Source: Bemisia tabaci (taxonomy: Eukaryota > Arthropoda > Insecta > Hemiptera > Aleyrodidae). From it: a stretch of 64,000 nucleotides of DNA. The stretch is taken from assembly GCF_918797505.1 (NCBI RefSeq), contig NC_092800.1:29068263-29132262 (forward strand). The letters are read 5' to 3'. Below, in pieces: positions 32,314 to 44,181 of the stretch (its first letter is position 1; every line of letters begins with the position of its first letter). The position numbers and the translations under genes were made by a program. The notes under the pieces are model-generated. The model was not told where the DNA came from. It was given only the letters and a program-made list of their open reading frames with translations, and made no database searches.

Positions 32314-34488
32314 AATGATCCATGAGGTAGGATATAAAAAAGTAAGTGGACTAGACAGTGGAGTGCAAAGTGCGCTTCGCAAATGGAACTTCGAATTCAC
32401 CAATTGGAATTTTGTCATAACTCGTAACGTCTCAATATATGAATTGAAAAATAAATGCAAAAAATGGGTGAATAAGAATAAAAGGATAGTTTTTCAATAT
32501 AAACAAATTGAGCCTACTTTATAATGTATTCAGTGAGATTTTCAACTTCCGGATTTTATAAAAGCAAAATCCCGCAAATTTGCAGTGAAATTGGCATCAA
32601 TGGCACTCAGGCTGATCCCGGTTGCTGGTTTTGCATCGCTTTTATCTTCATAAAAGCTCTCGGCCATAGGTGTGTTGCGTTCGTTGCTTTAAATCTGTTC
32701 CTATTTTTCATCTCCGCAACTAAACGGGTCATGCAGCCCGCTTGATTATTTGCTCGAAATTCTTCCTTGAAGTCCTAGTATTGCACGGGAAATTCCTTTT
32801 TTTTTAAAAAAAAAATAAAAATAAATAAAAATAATAAAATCCTCTTTATCCTAATAAAATCATTTTTAGAACGCTAGATCGACGGGGCGAGGAAGGGGGG
32901 GGCAAGACGGTCCATGGGCTGGGGTGAGGAAGGAGAGTTCAAAGTCCGAATTAGGCAATTTCAATGTGTTCAGCAACTCTTTACGTTCAATATTTTAATC
33001 TGTCGGTGTGATGCACATGCAACGGTTACTCAACGTAAAAATCGGATGAAAAAACCACGGGTGCGATAGATGACGTCAAAACCCCGACTTTTCAAAGAAC
33101 GATATCTCAGTTGATATTGAACTTTGAAAGTTGCTGTTTGGACTGATTTTTTTTATCTGATCTAGAAGAATCGATCATTGAAACACGATTCTGTGGCCAC
33201 CTCAACTGACCTATTCTTGAATTTTTCAATTCTGTAATTCGATGAGGTTCCTTGTGCTCGTCGAGCAGTGAGCCTTTCGTCCTCCCTGACTCTCAGGTGA
33301 TCTCTTGACATCCATCATTTCCTGAAAATTCAATGTTATTAATTTTACTAAATCGCAAATGTGAGAGGCAACGTGTTAAGAGTGTACTTAAAGCTTTCAA
33401 TAACGATGCCATTCCATCGCACATGCAGCGGAGGAGGGGTAGTAGTTAAAGTCTGGAGTACTTTCAACTCAACCCTCAAATCGCTCATAAAAGATAAAAC
33501 CATCAAATATAGGTCATTTGTCTCCTGTTGAAGCTTTTTATGTTGGAAGTTTCCTTTTTGTCATTCCAAGCCCTCCTGAAGCCAGCTTCCGCCACCCCTA
33601 CTTCGGATCCATAAATGTATTGTGCTTTTACTTTCTTTTTAAGTTTTTACTCTCTCGGTGAAAAAGTTCTTTGTCTCATTTCTGTCAACAGTCCTGAACG
33701 ATCGAATATTTTCCTGGCGTAGCAAAATGCACAGAACTACATTCGCTACGAGAAAAAAGATACATACTTTTTTACAAAACCTGATGGATCAAAACCCTGG
33801 AGTGATTTATAAACATTTTTATAACGAACTGACCTTGATAAAAAAAACTTCATTTTTCAATGCGATATATTGATTAAAGTGATAGGTATCAATCGAGGTA
33901 TAGTGATTCATATCTTTGTTTTCATCATGTTAGGAACACAATATACTCTTTAAAAAATGCATTTCTTACAATCACATTTAATGAATGAAAAACCTGTGGT
34001 ACATGATGCACAAAAGTTATTAAATCCTAATTTAATATGTGATCCGTCGGAAAAATTCATAATTTATGAATATGAACAGCTGAATAACTCGATTATCACA
34101 AACAAAAAAATATATTGTCAAATATCATACTTGACATCAACCATCAAAAGTTTAATTACGATTAATACAAACATAAAACTAATATCAAACGCTCTTAAGT
34201 TTATCATTTGTGTTCAGCGTTCGTTTGTGTTTAAGGGAGGGCAGGTAAAATAGTTACTGGTGAGGATATACAGAAAACAAGTTTAAATAATTGTTCTTTG
34301 TCTAGAAGGTATACTTTTAGGTGCCATTTGGCTCAAAACAAATAACTTCAGGTTAAATTTAGGTGAAACGAAAAACAAAATAACCATTTTCACTTCAAAA
34401 CCTATCAAAAGATTCTTTATTGAGGTTTTAAAGCCTGCTCTGTCCGGCAAAATTTACCACGATTTTCCAGCAAATTTCTCACTCGATG
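32314..34488. other. No gene recognised; A-rich and unique
   Basis: An A/T simple stretch lies at about 32797-32840. Frames up to about 98 codons (33957-34253) carry no recognisable domain. No repeat family of this window recurs here. Confidence 0.45.
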
Positions 34489-34654
34489 CAGTGGCAGGGC
34501 GTGAATGGTCGATTATTATCGATATTTCCCCATTTGAGGCTATGTTAGCGAATCGATTAGTGAGGTGTTATTTGCGAACATCCTGTTTATCGATCCTTTT
34601 CCTCAGGTTTAAATTGCAGATAATCGATAAATCGCAAAGCACGACACGCCACTG
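34489..34654. mobile_element. Family Q MITE, copy 2
   Basis: Starts CAGTGGCAGGGCGTGAATGG and ends GCACGACACGCCACTG, with internal ATCGATATTTCCCCATTTGA and TTTATCGATCCTTTTC blocks as in 9462-9625. Confidence 0.8.
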
Positions 34655-36362
34655 ACCTGATAAAACGGCAGCATGGCACAGAATTGCCCACGGACCTTCC
34701 ACTTGAGTTGAGTTGGATCAAGGGCGGTCGCAACCACTCTATCTGCGAAACAAAGCTGCTTTTGAAAGTTACACGACTCCCACCGATTTCGGGGAAATTA
34801 TTCCAAAGGACCGGAGGGTGCCCAATTCCAACCGCCCTAAACTTATTTCAAGCTTCAACTTTGAACCGGGAATTCGATGTGATGTAGCTGCAGTAGAGTC
34901 GTCCCGTAGGGAAGCGTATTTCTGACGGATGACGCATCTGAACTTTGGTGTAGCTCACATTTTTGTTCGTTTTGTTTGTTTTTGAATACACTCCCTTACA
35001 AACTTCATTATTATTTTACAATCTGATACATTGTTGTGCATCACATCCATGGCGTTTTACCACTAAAATTCATTTTCACATTTACTTTCTTAAAATTAAA
35101 GTTTTCGGATATTACTAGTCTTTTCGTGCCTGACGATGGGAACGGTTCCGGAAATGGCCACTGTTACAGTTTTAGGAAACATTTCGGTCTGAATCAATAT
35201 TGGCGAGTCTCAAAGAAAATTACTTTCCAATGTATATAAAAATTGGAGACTAAAACTACGTGGTGTTAGGTGTTATAAGAAAAATTCCCCTTTACAAAAA
35301 AGCTCTGGCATTTATTCCCCCTTTTTCTCCCTATTTTTATGTTTTCAAAAATTTTTTACCCCATAGTATAAAGTCATAAGGGTATCATGTCACGCTAATC
35401 ATCACAAACTGGTTTCTCGTCCACCTCTGCTCTCTTCCCGTCGTCAATGGGAATGATATTCTCTTTATCCCAGTATCCCATATTTATCCTTTTTCTTGCT
35501 TTACAATGACGATTTATAAATCCCAGAGTTAAAGTTTTGATTGATTCGGCCTTTTTATACATCGACCCCTTTTTAGTCATCGGCAACTATGTGTTACATC
35601 ATGAGGGTGTTAATCAAAACATTTTATAAATTCAAAAAGTGGGAGAAACGATTTGAATCATGTGATTCATAATGAAGTTTGGTCATAATTTTTCATTTAA
35701 AATTCATAATTCTTATGCACTGCAGGCTGGAAGCCCTTTGGGGGTTGGCCATAAAGCAGTTAGAGGGTGCAGCTCCTTAGTTATTAGTTGTTTCAATAAG
35801 CTATTTCAAAGATGTAACATTGAATTTTGTGTTCGTCGCTTCGTCCTGCCCTGAATCAGTTTCTATGAGTTGGACAGTCATTCCGTTCCTCTCATAAATT
35901 GAATACCTACACTTCTCATTGTCAACAAATGAACTCTCCACGTAACAATGCCTTTAAAACTGAGCATGGGTTATAGAGAGTAGGTCGAGACATCGCAACG
36001 GGACAAATGGAGCTGCTGGCCAGTTTGTCAAAATGCAATTAAACATTAGCAAAAGCTATGTTGCAGCCGGAACTTGAACGGAATGAAAGGTTCGAACAAA
36101 ACATAGTCGCGGTCAAAAGCAGATGCATCCATGGCGAACAATTTAAACAATAAATATAACAGAGGTTAGCAAGGCCTATGAAATTGCGCTCGAAGGGAAA
36201 GTCTTCAAGCAGTGAAACCACGTACACAGATGGACATTCAGAATTGATTTTAACATTTGAAGACCACAGTCGCCATAGCCTGAAAAGTGGGATGATTTCC
36301 GGCTCCTAGATCACCGAGAAAATGATGATACTAGTTTAACATCCATGCTCTTAGCCAACACC
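34655..36362. other. No gene recognised
   Basis: Unique-looking sequence without domain-bearing frames or recognised repeats. Confidence 0.45.
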
Positions 36363-36412
36363 ACACTGGAAAAAAAAACACATTAAATCTAGAGTCCAGA
36401 CTCTTAAAAACA
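36363..36412 (+). mobile_element. Family D MITE, truncated copy
   Basis: CACTGGAAAAAAAAACACAT, then AGAGTCCAGACTCTTAAAAA, matches the left end of family D. The match stops after about 50 bp, just before a perfect hairpin at 36431-36466. Confidence 0.7.
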
Positions 36413-36430
36413 TCTTCTTCGTGAAGTGTG

Positions 36431-36466
36431 CTTAAAAATGGCGGGTTTCAACCCGCCATTTTTAAG
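36431..36466. repeat. Perfect 17-bp-stem hairpin
   Basis: CTTAAAAATGGCGGGTT and AACCCGCCATTTTTAAG are exact complements separated by two bases. It lies 18 bp past the break of the truncated family D copy. It is followed by AT-rich rather than T-run sequence, so a terminator role is not supported. Confidence 0.8.
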
Positions 36467-37315
36467 GATCTGATGATAAGATTTTTCAAGCACCCTCTGC
36501 CCCCTGGCCACTACGCGGCCAAACCCCCGGGGCGCTGCGCACCTCCAAAAGCCCGCTTCGCAGCCAGAGAAAGCTCGTGCCTCAAATGAAGAAAACCACA
36601 GTATTTTGAGAATTAAAAAAAGAAAACTCAATCAACGCACTTACGGACGGGACTCCACTTACGGACTTTAAACTTTCTTTCATCAACATCGTCATCGATA
36701 TCGAGCGTCTATAAAATGATTTTATTAGGATAGAGAGGATATTTCAACGCTCCCGGGAAGGAAAATTGACACGCATGTTTAACATTTGACTGTCCCGGCA
36801 AAGAATCAAGACGTCCGTAGGCTCAAAAGCTCGAAATAATCTAAGAGCCCCCATGGAAAGTGCGAAGAAAAGGGGGTCGCGACTTCATGGAAGGGGGACG
36901 AGGGTGAAAGGATAAAAAGCGTCGGCGGGGGCGGGTAGAAAAACTGTGTTCTTAATTTCTTAAAAACTTGTTGCTTTAGCGTCGCGTCGAGGGGATGAGG
37001 TTGTTTTTAAGCGTGATGCAGAGTCCTGGCGCGAGGTGATCAATCAATTTTGAGTGACAGCTGAAAGCACACTTCTTCCGCTTTCGACCTCCCGCTATCC
37101 TTCATACCTCCGCCTGCGGCACGAAGCCAGCCCGATTCCTCTCTAAATGCCTGTCGCGCTACCCTCATAAAATTGCCACATTTTTAGGCAGGATGTGATC
37201 GTCCGCGGAGGAAGCGGTGTTGGACCACGGTGGCGAACTTTCAACGAAAAAAAAAGAGTATGCTGCTTCAGCTCTGAGGCTGTAGAAAAAGCATCTGCCT
37301 GTTTGTTGAAATATA
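36467..37315. other. No gene recognised
   Basis: Mixed composition with no recognisable exon, RNA gene or repeat family member. Confidence 0.4.
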
Positions 37316-37564
37316 TGGATTGCATTTTGCAAAAAGGAACCAAGAGCATTGCCATGTTGCTAACTCCAACTTTAACAATAAAATTAATGTAATTATGAAA
37401 ATGAATGGAATCTACATGGTGATTTTTGTCTTAAATTTATGGTTTTTAGCGTGTAAAATAGAAAATGTTTACAGATTATCAGGATTTTCTTCCAAGACAA
37501 AAAAAGTTGCACAATGTTAACAACATTGCAATGCTCTTGGTTCCTTTTTGCAAAATGCAATCCA
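37316..37564. mobile_element. Family A MITE, copy 3
   Basis: Ends TGGATTGCATTTTGCAAAAA and TTTTTGCAAAATGCAATCCA, continuing GGAACCAAGAGCATTGCCAT and its complement. Flanked by TA on both sides (ATAT if the shorter inverted repeat is used). Confidence 0.85.
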
Positions 37565-38876
37565 TATGTCGACACGACAAAAATCGAAAATCAATACAGT
37601 AAACGGCACAGATAGGGCTGTATTATTTTTATTTTGTATTTATTTTTTTAATATTGGTACATAAGTAGTCGAGAGACTTTGACTGTAGTGTAGGTCGAGT
37701 TGAGCAATACGAATAGGAATAGTTTACGATGACATGAATTTCAGTTTAACACTAAACTTGTAGGAATTAATTTAGGCTGTAGACAGCCTCTTCAATCAAA
37801 AATTTTCTAAGGAAAGAAAAGTTGAGAAGTCAGGGTTTTTGAAAAAATTTGAATGTTAAACATTTAAATGACTACGTCTTGTCTTCTCTTGCTGACATAG
37901 ACAGTTAAAGTTTCAAAAATCAGGCTGTTAGTGATCTCTAAATGCTGTTTTGAGTGTGTTGTTGCATAACGCACTTTGTTAATACTTTATCAGCACCGTG
38001 AACATAACCTTATGCAAGGATTTATAAATCAAATATTTTTGGAACCGATCAAAATATAGTGTTTGGATTGGTTTCTATCCATCCGTCCTTGTTTAAGGTG
38101 TTGCTTTTGACTGTCTCTACAGTCGAGGCGGCTCTAGCAATAATGGCACATGCGCGTAATTATAGTTTTTGCTTCCATCAGCGAAATTATGAATGTTGCA
38201 CTCGAGAACTATCACCCCTGTATAACGTTCATACGATGATTCAACGGCAGTTTCTGACAAAAAATTGCCTGTAAATGAAGTTGCGAGTGAGCTGTGGATC
38301 AGGTCCCAGAATTGTGTCTTATAATGAATGAATCATACCGAATAACTATTTGATTTTCTGGCTGATGATTTCACTAATATCATCGAGAAATTTGGCAAAG
38401 CTGCTCCGGGAATATTGTCACTCATGATTTGAAATCATCCTATAAAGTGTGGTGCCATTCGTCAAGGCGTCGTTGTGTGCAGGTGTCAAATTAGTGCCTC
38501 TCGTATACGAATAAGTCATGTCGAAATGGGGTTGTCGCTACATATGCTCTGCAATTTCAGAATGGATCACAATTTCTGTGCCCATGTGTGCAAGCATTTC
38601 TTTCCAACCGTATTCCCACAGATTCTACTACGTTTGTATCCTTTTGTAAGCAATGCGGGAAGAATATTTTATTGGTATGCATTAAATTGACAAACTTATG
38701 AGTGCTCAAGATCAGCAAAACGCAGGAAATGTGTCATTCAATAATTTTTCTAGTTTCACTGACAATAAGCTCTTCCAATTTTTTTTCAAAAATGTTCTTG
38801 TGCCATTTTATTGTCGTGCAAAATGTTTCCACGGATCTGGATGTTTCCTTGGACATTTTTAAACCACCTGGTGGGA
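37565..38876. other. No gene recognised
   Basis: AT-rich unique sequence. No domain-bearing frame and no copy of the repeat families defined here. Confidence 0.45.
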
Positions 38877-38888
38877 CCCCCCCCCCCC

Positions 38889-38919
<31 letters not shown>
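38877..38919 (+). repeat. C-run followed by A-run
   Basis: Thirteen C then thirty A, a simple composite homopolymer. A decayed retrotransposon poly(A) is possible, but nothing upstream supports it. Confidence 0.85.
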
Positions 38920-38921
<2 letters not shown>

Positions 38922-39069
38922 ATCTCTTCAAGCAGCAAAATGAACCACAACGGCAGCATAACGGCGTCAAGTTTAATTTAATCGGTTTCTGTTAGACGGT
39001 AAGTCTAAGAACTCATGAGCCATACCGCCCTGCGTGATCAACGAAAGCCAGCAGCTTGTTTGTTGAAAT

Positions 39070-39165
39070 GTCAGTAATTTCATCTAAAAGAGTTTAGACG
39101 AATTTTGAAGAAAACTCGATTTCGAAAATTTTGCACTTACGGCTCTCTTCGCTATCACGGCAGAG
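39070..39165 (+). repeat. Repeat U, third diverged copy
   Basis: Contains GACGAATTTTGAAG, AACTCGATTTCG and TCTTCGCTATCACGGCAGA, in the order seen in the tandem pair at 30715-30988. Confidence 0.6.
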
Positions 39166-39872
39166 TATGTCGTCCATTCCTCCTTACAAAGGCTTGAATA
39201 AGCAGCGATAAGACATAGCCGACCAATCACACTCCTCCTTTTAACCTATGTCTTTTATGTCTACCACAAAACAAAATGTCAACAATCAGGCTGCAAGGTT
39301 CATGAGTTTCCGGATTTTCTGGGTTTGGCAGCGATTTGTTCCAGCGTTTTTCGTATTAGAAGGTTGGCTACCATTTTGGGCCCTAAGAGCTCCATATTTT
39401 GACGTGTCCGTCCTCTCCCCACACAGGTTTGCTTAATTTATTCCATGACCGAGCGCTTTAAAAACGTGGCAACATTTATTTCGAGGACAAGAGAACGGGC
39501 CCAAGATCGATGGAGGCATGTGATTTGTCGGGAGTAAAAAACACTCAAATCCGTGCGCACAGTCGCGACCCGCAAACGTATACACACACGCACTCGTGCG
39601 ATGTAAAACGCACAGTGGATCGAGTCAATTCGAAAGGTCGGACTTAACATTTTTGACTGAAACTGGGAATTTAGACGTCTAATTTGTCACATTTTAAATT
39701 TTCAGGGGTGATTCCGGAATAAAATTTGACTAAGAAACGAATGGAACCACTTTTAGAACCTCTAAATTCCGTATAAACGAAGTAACAAGCGTTTGAAGTT
39801 TCTAAATGTTGTTCGACCTCTCAAGTCCGGTATGTCCGGAAATAGTACTGATTTTTTAAGGTTGGTCCGGAA

Positions 39873-40107
39873 GTACGTTGGAAAAAAAGCACATTGGATC
39901 TAGAGTCCGGACTCTTAAAAACATCGATAAGAAAAAGTACTCTTGATTCAATCAGAATCTAGCTTAAATCAAGAACCAAGCCTCGTTTAATTTGAGCGGA
40001 TTTCGTTTTGATTCAAGCAAAAATCCGATTGAATCAAGAGTCCTTTTTCTTGCCAATGTTTTCAAGAGTCTGGACTCTAGATCCAATGTGTTTTTTTTCC
40101 AGTGTAC
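39873..40107. mobile_element. Family D MITE, copy 2
   Basis: Ends TTGGAAAAAAAGCACATTGG and CCAATGTG...TTCCAGTG, flanked by TA on both sides, with the TCAATCAGAATCTAGCTTAA block seen also at 60650. It is nested inside the element at 39610-40512. Confidence 0.8.
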
Positions 40108-40153
40108 TTAAACAGTGCGGAAATTCCGCAATAGGTCCGGAATTCTTTTTAAT

Positions 40154-40474
40154 TTTTTGTCATTTCCGTCACAATTTCAAATTTTTGAAATTTTTTCAAT
40201 TTCGTCAATGGAGGCACTGAAAAAGTAAGGAATTTTTCTGTTGGAGGAGGTACTGAATTTCTCAAGAATGTACCGAAAAAATACTGTAAAAGCACTTATT
40301 TTTGACGAGCCTGTTTTTCTCATTTTTGTCGCAATTTCAAATTTTTGAAATTTTTCCAATTTCGTCAATGGAGGTACTGAAAAGGTACGGCATTTTTCTG
40401 TTGGAGGAGGTACTGAATTTCTCAAGAATGTACCGAAAAAGTACTGTAAAAGCACTTATTTTTGACGAGCCTGC
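40154..40474 (+). repeat. Two-copy 160-bp tandem duplication
   Basis: Copies at 40154-40313 and 40314-40474 share CAATTTCAAATTTTTGAAAT, CAATTTCGTCAATGGAGG and GTACTGAATTTCTCAAGAAT with few differences, indicating a fairly recent duplication. Confidence 0.85.
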
Positions 40475-40512
40475 TTTAGTAGACACCCTGGTATCGGCTC
40501 GATCCACTGTGC

Positions 40513-40873
40513 GGCGACAATGGGAGACGCACTCACACGGAGACGAGGCGGAGGCTCGACGTGTGACAGCGAGCGACGGGGAGCGGAGCACACGAGCGGA
40601 CTCGTCCTCGGAGCCGAGCGAGTAAATATTTTAAAAAGCGCGTTTTAATGGGCCGAATCAGAGTGCCGTGCAGGTTGCCGAGTGGTAAGGCGCAACTCGT
40701 AAGGATTAAATATTCATGAGGGTGCACGCGCTGCATTTGAGCCGAGGAATCCGAGCCCGGACTCAAATAGGCCCTTGTCGTCGCCTTTGCTTCGGGCCAG
40801 CCCGGGAAATGACGGCGCTCTTGCCGCATCTCTCCCGATTCCACGGACGCAGTGATGAGAGTATGCAACCGTT
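40513..40873. other. No gene recognised; GC-rich with a tRNA-like box A
   Basis: A tRNA-like string GTTGCCGAGTGGTAAGGCGC at about 40675-40694 resembles a Leu/Ser-type box A, but no box B or foldable tRNA follows. The 204-codon minus-strand frame crossing it (40533-41147) runs through the family M tandem repeat and shows no domain. Confidence 0.4.
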
Positions 40874-42010
40874 CGGGCTTGATGGATGTCCGTGTTGCAT
40901 CTGAAAAATTGAAGGCGCGATGGCACGGACGCGAACTAGCAATGCTCCGCTCTATTCTCCCAAATATTAGGTGTCCTCCAGATTCAGTAGAATAGTTGAA
41001 AAACGAGGCCCGAATACATGTCTCCAAACCTCGGATTAAGTGCTCACTTAACCTTTGAAGCACCACTTGATGCCGGCGCAGGGACACAACTATTCGTACT
41101 TGATGGATGTCTGTGTTGTTTCTGAAAAATTGAAGGCGCGGTGGCACGGACGTGAACTAGCATGCTCCGCCATATTCTCCCGATGGACCACTATAGACAA
41201 GGTACGAATTTAAGCATTCTGATACATGTTTCTCAACAAGATATTCATGTAGAGCACGATTCGCGCAACAAAAACTAATGAAACAAACTTCAAACGAAGA
41301 TAACAACGTTTTTATTTCACATTGGTTACGAGGAAGTTGAACTGCCCGCTGACAAGAAACTCAAAGCTTTACGTGAGTCAAATCGCGCACTACCAACGGT
41401 TTCTGCAAGCTTCTCAATCGAGTAATGTTCATTTCCACCATGTGTTCTTCAAACTATAAGCAATTTGCTATAGCTGAGCCAAAGCGTCAAGATCGAGGTT
41501 GCCAGATTTTTATATCGCAGAGACTGTCATGATAATGTTTAGAGCATGATGTGAATCACGCAGAGCATTGAGTTTTCATGAGCGGGAGGTTTGAATTCAC
41601 GCATCAAGAATCATTAAATATCTTTGGAAAGGGGTTGATTTCGGTAATTTTCGTTGTGCGCGTCGTATTCTACGTGAAATTTTATGTAAGAGACAGGTAT
41701 CAGAATGCTGAAATTCGTACCTTGTCTAGTGGTCCATTATGTGTCTTCCAGATTCAGGAGAATAGTTAAAAACGAGGCCCGAATACATGTCTCCGAACCT
41801 CTGGCGGGGTGCTCTTTTAACATTTGAAGCACCACTTGATGACGGCGCAGAGATACGACTATTTGTACTTGATGGATGTCCGTGTTGTATCTGCAAAATT
41901 GAAGGCGCGATGGCGCGAGGCGTGAACTGGGAATGTTTCTCTGATATGCTTCCAATGAGGTGTCACTCATATTCATGGGAGAAAACTTAAACGTGGCCCG
42001 AATGCCCGAA
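40874..42010 (+). repeat. Family M ~220-bp tandem array, interrupted by a family L element
   Basis: A partial unit (40874-40964), a full unit (40965-41183), a further unit (41736 to about 41950) and a truncated unit (to about 42010) share TTGATGGATGTCCGTGTTG, ATTGAAGGCGCGATGGC and CGAGGCCCGAATACATGTCT. The family L element at 41184-41735 splits the array. A reversed fragment lies at 47181-47292. Confidence 0.8.
41184..41735. mobile_element. Family L inverted-repeat element, copy 1
   Basis: 552 bp with ends TGGACCACTATAGACAAGGT and CCTTGTCTAGTGGTCCA, continuing through GTACGAATTTAAGCATTCTG and its complement, then GCATGAGCGGG-type inner inverted blocks. Copy 2 is at 57663-58211. No transposase is encoded. 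Confidence 0.85.
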
Positions 42011-42016
42011 TGGCCC

Positions 42017-42183
42017 GAGGTGGACTCTCAGGATATCCCCTCCATTTTGGCCTCACTTGAGAGCTTCTTTTGAGCTTGGGAGTTGATTTCAGAGAAAACC
42101 AGTGGCACCATCGTGTTTCTCGCGAACTTTTACATAAGAATCAACAGTCGAATCGCAAATGCCTCACACACAGCATCTCCATT
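42017..42183. mobile_element. Family H element, right half only
   Basis: GAGGTGGACTCTCAGGATAT through to GCATCTCCATT matches the right arm of family H (5236, 28779). The left arm and spacer are missing. The fragment begins where the last family M unit stops. Confidence 0.75.
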
Positions 42184-42912
42184 CATGACGTCACATGAAG
42201 ACACGGCTGGAAACATTTTTTCCCGATCGGCTTGGCAATGAAGGGCGAGAATGATTCATCCTCTCCGGAAAGACGTTTCAAGGAAATGAAACTCATACAA
42301 AAAAAAAACAACTCGGAGGGAGGAAATGAGCCCTTTACGGCTTGCCGAGGCGAAGGTTTCAATTTGCGCTCGGAACCGCTGTATTCCACGCCGGAAAATT
42401 TGCGCCAGCCGACGAGACGATTTCAAATTACGCTGGCATCGCCGAGGCGCGCAGAGATGAAATAATTTCATAAGAAATAATATTGCGCTGCATCAACTCC
42501 TCTCGCGCGCCGATTTAAGATGTTTGCTTCCATCTCGTTACCCTCCCCTCCCTCCCCCCGCCGCCCCTCTGTAAGTGCAACCCCCCTCAGTGCACTCTCC
42601 GTCTTGCACTTTCGCCGTGTCGCTGATTTGGGTCTTTGATTTTCACCTTCCGATTTTAAAATGCGAATAAAAGCGCGGGTTTTATTGCGGGTGAACATCT
42701 TCGACCGCATTCTTGTAACCTCGCGTTTTTAAGACTTTTTCGAGGTTGGATTGCAAACATTCCGGCGAAAATATATTTTTCCGTGAAAAGAGGCGTATCT
42801 AGAACCAAAACCGGCAATCTCCTTTATCGTGTTTAAGAATGGGGTCAATTTTAAAAATTTTAAAAGGAGAAAAACAAACTACACCCACATACATTTTTTG
42901 TTCTAATGAACA
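42184..42912. other. No gene recognised
   Basis: Short frames on both strands without domain similarity, plus a C-rich stretch at about 42540-42570. Confidence 0.4.
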
Positions 42913-43135
42913 CACTGAAAAAAATAGTATGCTGTTTATGCTGTTTCATGCTGTTTATAGGATGTCAAAAATGTGTCTGGTGATCCAAAGATGCTGCGTC
43001 TACTGCAAACGCCATTAAATTTACATTCATAGGTCGTAAAATTAACTGCCAGGGCAGTAAAGGCAGCATCATCGGATCATCAGACACATTTTTGACATCC
43101 TAGGTGCTAAAACAGAATATTACTTTTTTTCAGTG
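42913..43135. mobile_element. Family I MITE with CACTG ends, copy 2
   Basis: Ends CACTGAAAAAAATAGTATGC and TTACTTTTTTTCAGTG, with inner AGGATGTCAAAAATGTGTCT and its complement. CA flanks both sides. Matches 17623-17830. Confidence 0.8.
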
Positions 43136-43290
43136 CAGTACAATCTCTCTATAGCGGCCAGCTCTATAGCGGAAATTTCTCTCTGGCGGCGAAATCGGCC
43201 GGTCCCTTGAACTCCTCGTATTAAATACCCGAATTTTTTGTTCTGTATAGCGGCAGCTGCTTGCTCTATAGTGGCGGTCTTGCAGCGGAG
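43136..43290 (+). mobile_element. Possible pogo/Tigger-type transposon end
   Basis: CAGTACAATCTCTCTATAGC, then several GCTCTATAGCGG and CTGTATAGCGG motifs within 130 bp. Subterminal TATAGCGG-type repeats with a CAGT start are typical of pogo/Tigger termini, recognised from memory. No opposite end or transposase was found, so this is a fragment at best. Confidence 0.4.
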
Positions 43291-43920
43291 ATCATGTATT
43301 TATATTTTATTCATTTTTCCTTTATTTTATAATTTATATTATTTTATTTATTAGGGTGTTGTGTTGCTTACTTTTTTCTTGAAAGGAGGTCTGCACGGAG
43401 TCTTTTTCAACTGTCTTATTTCCTGACACCGATTGTGTAATAAGAGGAAGAGAAAGGGAGAAAAATAGTGGTCAACACTGGCCGCTATTTTCTGGTTGTG
43501 GTACCCACTTTCCTCCTGTGAACTTTGAATACATCCTCTTACTTTGATTACTTTCCTCCTCCTGTTTTCCTTATTTGCAACATACCACTATTTTCGTGTC
43601 GGGAATGTGTACTGCTAGGGAATTCCTCCCAGCACCAATGTCCTGTGACCCAATACTTATTCCCGAACCGATGCAGTAAACAAAGTGTCCTGGAATAAAC
43701 CGAGTTAGCATTGAACTACTTTTGAGCCGGTGGAATTTAGCAGCTTTTCGACAGTTTGATCGCATTAAAATCGAGGCTTCAGACGAGGATAGCTTTTTTA
43801 TGTCCCCGTCAACAATGGCTGGGAGCTGACTCATTCGATTTATTGCTTGTCCACGGTCACGCTTCACGGAAACGGAAACTCCATAACATTGCAAATTAAA
43901 ACACCTCACGCAAGAGAGAT
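43291..43920. other. No gene recognised
   Basis: A 119-codon minus-strand frame at 43571-43930 has no recognised domain. No repeat copy is seen until family F begins. Confidence 0.4.
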
Positions 43921-44181
43921 ATATCGTCACCTTCCAGGCAAAGTATCACAAGCGCCATGCGACGTTTACAAATTTCCGCCGCCATTTTATTTTTTTACAG
44001 AGAAATTGTTCAACGAAGCTGTCCGAAAATTTCACTGAATTTTCTTTGTGCTGCCGATAAAATTTAGTGAAATTTCCAAACAGATTCAACCAGCAATTTC
44101 TCAGTAAAGGAATAAAATGGCGGCGGAAATTTTTAAACGTCGCATGGCGCTTGTGATACTTTGCCTGGAAGGTGACGATAT
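43921..44181. mobile_element. Family F foldback element, copy 2
   Basis: Nearly perfect palindrome of 261 bp from ATATCGTCACCTTCCAGGCA to TGCCTGGAAGGTGACGATAT. It includes AAGTATCACAAGCGCCATGC and its complement and the CGCCGCCATTTTATTTTTTT block. The best-preserved family F copy, lying alone without a neighbouring family G. Confidence 0.85.

Larger units (their letters stand above)
39610..40512. mobile_element. Family V-related element with 15-bp inverted ends
   Basis: GCACAGTGGATCGAG at 39610-39624 and CTCGATCCACTGTGC at 40498-40512 are exact inverted repeats. The left part (AGGTCGGACTTAACATTTTT and on) matches unit V at 8755-10210. The interior holds a family D MITE and a 160-bp tandem duplication. 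No coding capacity is seen. Confidence 0.6.

Noticed and set aside
36431..36466. Transcription terminator hairpin
   Set aside because: No T-run follows and no gene precedes it; eukaryotic context.
40675..40710. Leu/Ser-type tRNA start
   Set aside because: Only a box A-like string; no box B or cloverleaf follows.
40533..41147. 204-codon minus-strand frame
   Set aside because: Crosses GC-rich sequence and family M tandem units; the peptide repeats with them and lacks domains.
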